Of a stretch of 7,359 nucleotides of DNA, positions 5,836-7,359 are shown one piece after another. The notes beneath the pieces are model-generated. The model had not been told where the DNA came from, searched no databases, and saw only the letters and a program-made list of their open reading frames with translations. Each line of letters opens with the position of its first letter. The first letter of the stretch is position 1. Location of the stretch: the NCBI GenBank assembly GCA_002478225.1, contig DLMV01000020.1, positions 6,717-14,075 on the forward strand, written 5' to 3'. This DNA comes from Deltaproteobacteria bacterium UBA7527 (lineage in GTDB: Bacteria > Desulfobacterota > Syntrophorhabdia > Syntrophorhabdales > Syntrophorhabdaceae). The translations under genes were made by a program, and so were the position numbers.

Positions 5836-7206
5836 ATGACCCAATTGTCAGTCGAAATCATCGATATTGCCTTTCCCACCAACTACGGCGTCGCGAAAAA
5901 GGACGGCAGGGTGATCTTCGTGCCCGGCGGCGTCCCGGGCGATATCGTCCGCATATCGATGGCAAAGGAGGCGAAGGGCTATGCCTATGGCTCAATAAAT
6001 GCTGTCGAAATGGCTTCCCCGTTCAGGACAGATCCTGCATGCCCGCATTTCGGCATCTGCGGCGGCTGCACGCTGCAGGATCTCGATTACAAAAGACAGC
6101 TCGACCTGAAGGAGAACTATCTCCGGCAGACGCTGAAGAGGATAGGCGGGATCGATATTGACAGTGCCGGGTTGCTGCCTATCGCGCCCTCGCCCGATGA
6201 GTATTTTTACAGGAACAAGGTTGAGCTTGCCTTTGGAGAAAAGGACGGAGAGATCATCCTCGGGATGCGGGAACGCGTCTCCCCCTTCCATGAATACAGT
6301 GCCGCTACTGTCCCTGTCTCGACATGCCCCGTCTTCAGCCCCACGATCGAAGGCATCATACCTGTTGTCAGGGAGTTTGCCGGCAGACATGGGATTGCGC
6401 CATACAATACCCTCACGGGCAAAGGGTTTCTGCGCCACCTCATCGTAAGGGAATCAAAAACTACCAGGGAAATAATGGTCATATTGGAAACAACGCAGAG
6501 AGCGGTTAAGGATCTCGGAAGACTTTTCGAGGCATTCACCAAATCCATCCCGCAGGTAAAAAGTTTGTACCTAACGATCAACGACAAACACGGGGACGCA
6601 ATATATTATAACCAACTGCAGCGCGCTGCCGGGCAATCATATATTGTGGAAGATATCGCCGGGATCACATGCAGGATCTACCCCCAATCCTTCTTCCAGC
6701 CGAACACAAAGGCGGCAGAGGCGCTGTACGGAAGGATCGCAGAGGCTGCCTCTCCGGCAGGCGATGAGCATGTCCTGGGGCTTTACTGCGGCATGGGCCC
6801 CATCGAACTTTTTCTTTCACGCTACGCGCGAACAGTTGCCGGCGTTGATTCATTATCGGGGAATATCGTAAACGCGCAGGAAAACTGCCTGATCAACAAT
6901 ATCAAAAATTGCGTTTTTTATGCGGGAACGATCGAGAAGGTCCTCAGAGATATCAAACAACCGGGAACAGGCCTCCTCGTTATCGACCCTCCCCGGGGCG
7001 GCGTCAGCAAGAACGGCATGGAGCTCATCATCAGGCTTGAGCCTTCGCGAATAGCTTATGTCTCCTGCAACCCCGCAACCCTCGCCCGTGATCTCAAGAT
7101 CTTCCTCGGCCATGGCTTCAGCGTTGCGACCATAGCGCCCTTCGACTTCTTCCCTCACACCTCCCACCTGGAGACACTCGTGCTGCTGAAGAAAGGCAGT
7201 GGATAG
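5836..7206 (+). CDS. 23S rRNA m5U methyltransferase, TrmA/RlmD (RumA) family
   Basis: A 456-residue SAM-dependent enzyme that methylates C5 of a uridine in RNA, most likely 23S rRNA. An N-terminal TRAM domain (about 1-60) binds RNA. C69, C75, C78 and C164 form the expected 4Fe-4S site (CPHFGICGGC, then CP). The Rossmann methyltransferase domain has Q288 in FFQPN, motif I GLYCGMGPIEL (315-325), IDPPRGG (383-389), the catalytic nucleophile C411 in SCNPATLARD and the general base E446 in HLETLVLL. Length is normal. RlmD (U1939) and RlmC (U747) type cannot be separated by eye, so no symbol is given. The ribosome binding site is weak (GGCGG, 6 nt before ATG) and the gene starts only 32 bp after the heptamer repeat, so its leader probably contains repeat sequence. 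The stop lies at the edge of another heptamer-like stretch. Confidence 0.95.
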   Translation: MTQLSVEIIDIAFPTNYGVAKKDGRVIFVPGGVPGDIVRISMAKEAKGYAYGSINAVEMASPFRTDPACPHFGICGGCTLQDLDYKRQLDLKENYLRQTLKRIGGIDIDSAGLLPIAPSPDEYFYRNKVELAFGEKDGEIILGMRERVSPFHEYSAATVPVSTCPVFSPTIEGIIPVVREFAGRHGIAPYNTLTGKGFLRHLIVRESKTTREIMVILETTQRAVKDLGRLFEAFTKSIPQVKSLYLTINDKHGDAIYYNQLQRAAGQSYIVEDIAGITCRIYPQSFFQPNTKAAEALYGRIAEAASPAGDEHVLGLYCGMGPIELFLSRYARTVAGVDSLSGNIVNAQENCLINNIKNCVFYAGTIEKVLRDIKQPGTGLLVIDPPRGGVSKNGMELIIRLEPSRIAYVSCNPATLARDLKIFLGHGFSVATIAPFDFFPHTSHLETLVLLKKGSG

Positions 7207-7219
7207 TAGATAGTGATAA
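7199..7219. repeat. Short degenerate heptamers at the methyltransferase 3' end
   Basis: Three imperfect 7-bp units, GTGGATA, GTAGATA and GTGATAA, start in the penultimate codons of the methyltransferase gene and provide its TAG stop. They resemble the heptamer units of the two larger repeats but are short enough to be coincidence. Confidence 0.4.
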
Positions 7220-7246
7220 ACCCGCGAACGAGGTTCTTCATCCTGT

Positions 7247-7319
7247 TGTCATCGCGAGGAGCGTAAGCAACGTGGCGATCCTATAAGGATGAGATTGCCG
7301 CGCCCTGCTCGCAATGACA
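7247..7319. repeat. 73-bp palindromic dispersed repeat
   Basis: The termini TGTCATCGCGAG (7247-7258) and CTCGCAATGACA (7308-7319) are inverted repeats with one mismatch. Inside, GGCGATC pairs with GATTGCC (one mismatch) and ATCCT/AGGAT form a small central hairpin. The TGTCATTGCGAG...CTCGCAATGACA end pattern is one I recognise as a widespread intergenic palindromic repeat in deltaproteobacterial and other genomes, from memory. It encodes nothing. It follows the methyltransferase gene by 40 bp and could fold in the transcript, but no T-run follows to make a standard terminator. Confidence 0.75.
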
Positions 7320-7330
7320 CTACGCTTTAC

Positions 7331-7358
7331 CCTATCACCTATTACCTGCCACCTATCA
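7331..7358. repeat. CCTATCA heptamer array, continuing past the window
   Basis: Four consecutive units, CCTATCA, CCTATTA, CCTGCCA and CCTATCA, run to the last base. They match the heptamer tails of the two composite repeats and probably begin or end a third copy that lies beyond the window. Confidence 0.75.
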
Positions 7359-7359
7359 C

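Overview
The window comes from a Gram-negative-type bacterial chromosome of moderate GC content. The two-component proteins, the Cys-rich PAS kinase and the dispersed heptamer and palindromic repeats recall anaerobic Desulfobacterota (former Deltaproteobacteria) or Nitrospirota. That placement is an inference from style, since no rRNA or other marker gene is present. There is no tRNA, rRNA, CRISPR array, transposase or phage gene.

Layout. At 1-105 there is a composite repeat built of 7-bp units. A minus-strand operon follows: a cytosolic histidine kinase (stop at 489) and, 17 bp downstream, a receiver-only response regulator (471 to 82) whose stop codon lies inside the repeat. Divergent from it is a plus-strand gene for a small exported protein of unknown function (1406-2098), ending in an intrinsic terminator. 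Convergent to that gene is a minus-strand ThDP-dependent acetolactate-synthase-like enzyme (3666-2116). An AT-rich divergent intergenic region separates it from a plus-strand 617-aa PAS-PAS histidine kinase (3781-5634). Its ATPase domain carries a five-cysteine insertion. The second copy of the composite repeat (5627-5803) follows at once. Next comes a TrmA/RlmD-type Fe-S RNA m5U methyltransferase (5836-7206), then a 73-bp palindromic repeat (7247-7319) and more heptamers to the window edge.

How it works together. The small kinase and receiver form a plausible phosphorelay pair. The PAS kinase is a second, apparently orphan sensor. The biosynthetic-type enzyme, the exported protein and the RNA methyltransferase have no evident functional link to them, so this looks like housekeeping and signalling genes punctuated by repeats.

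The most unusual feature is the repeat. Two copies share 59 identical bases and keep a 7-bp register through a palindromic core and into CC(C/T)ATCA heptamers. Heptamer-like DNA supplies the stop codons of three genes. I see no defence, toxin-antitoxin or mobile system.
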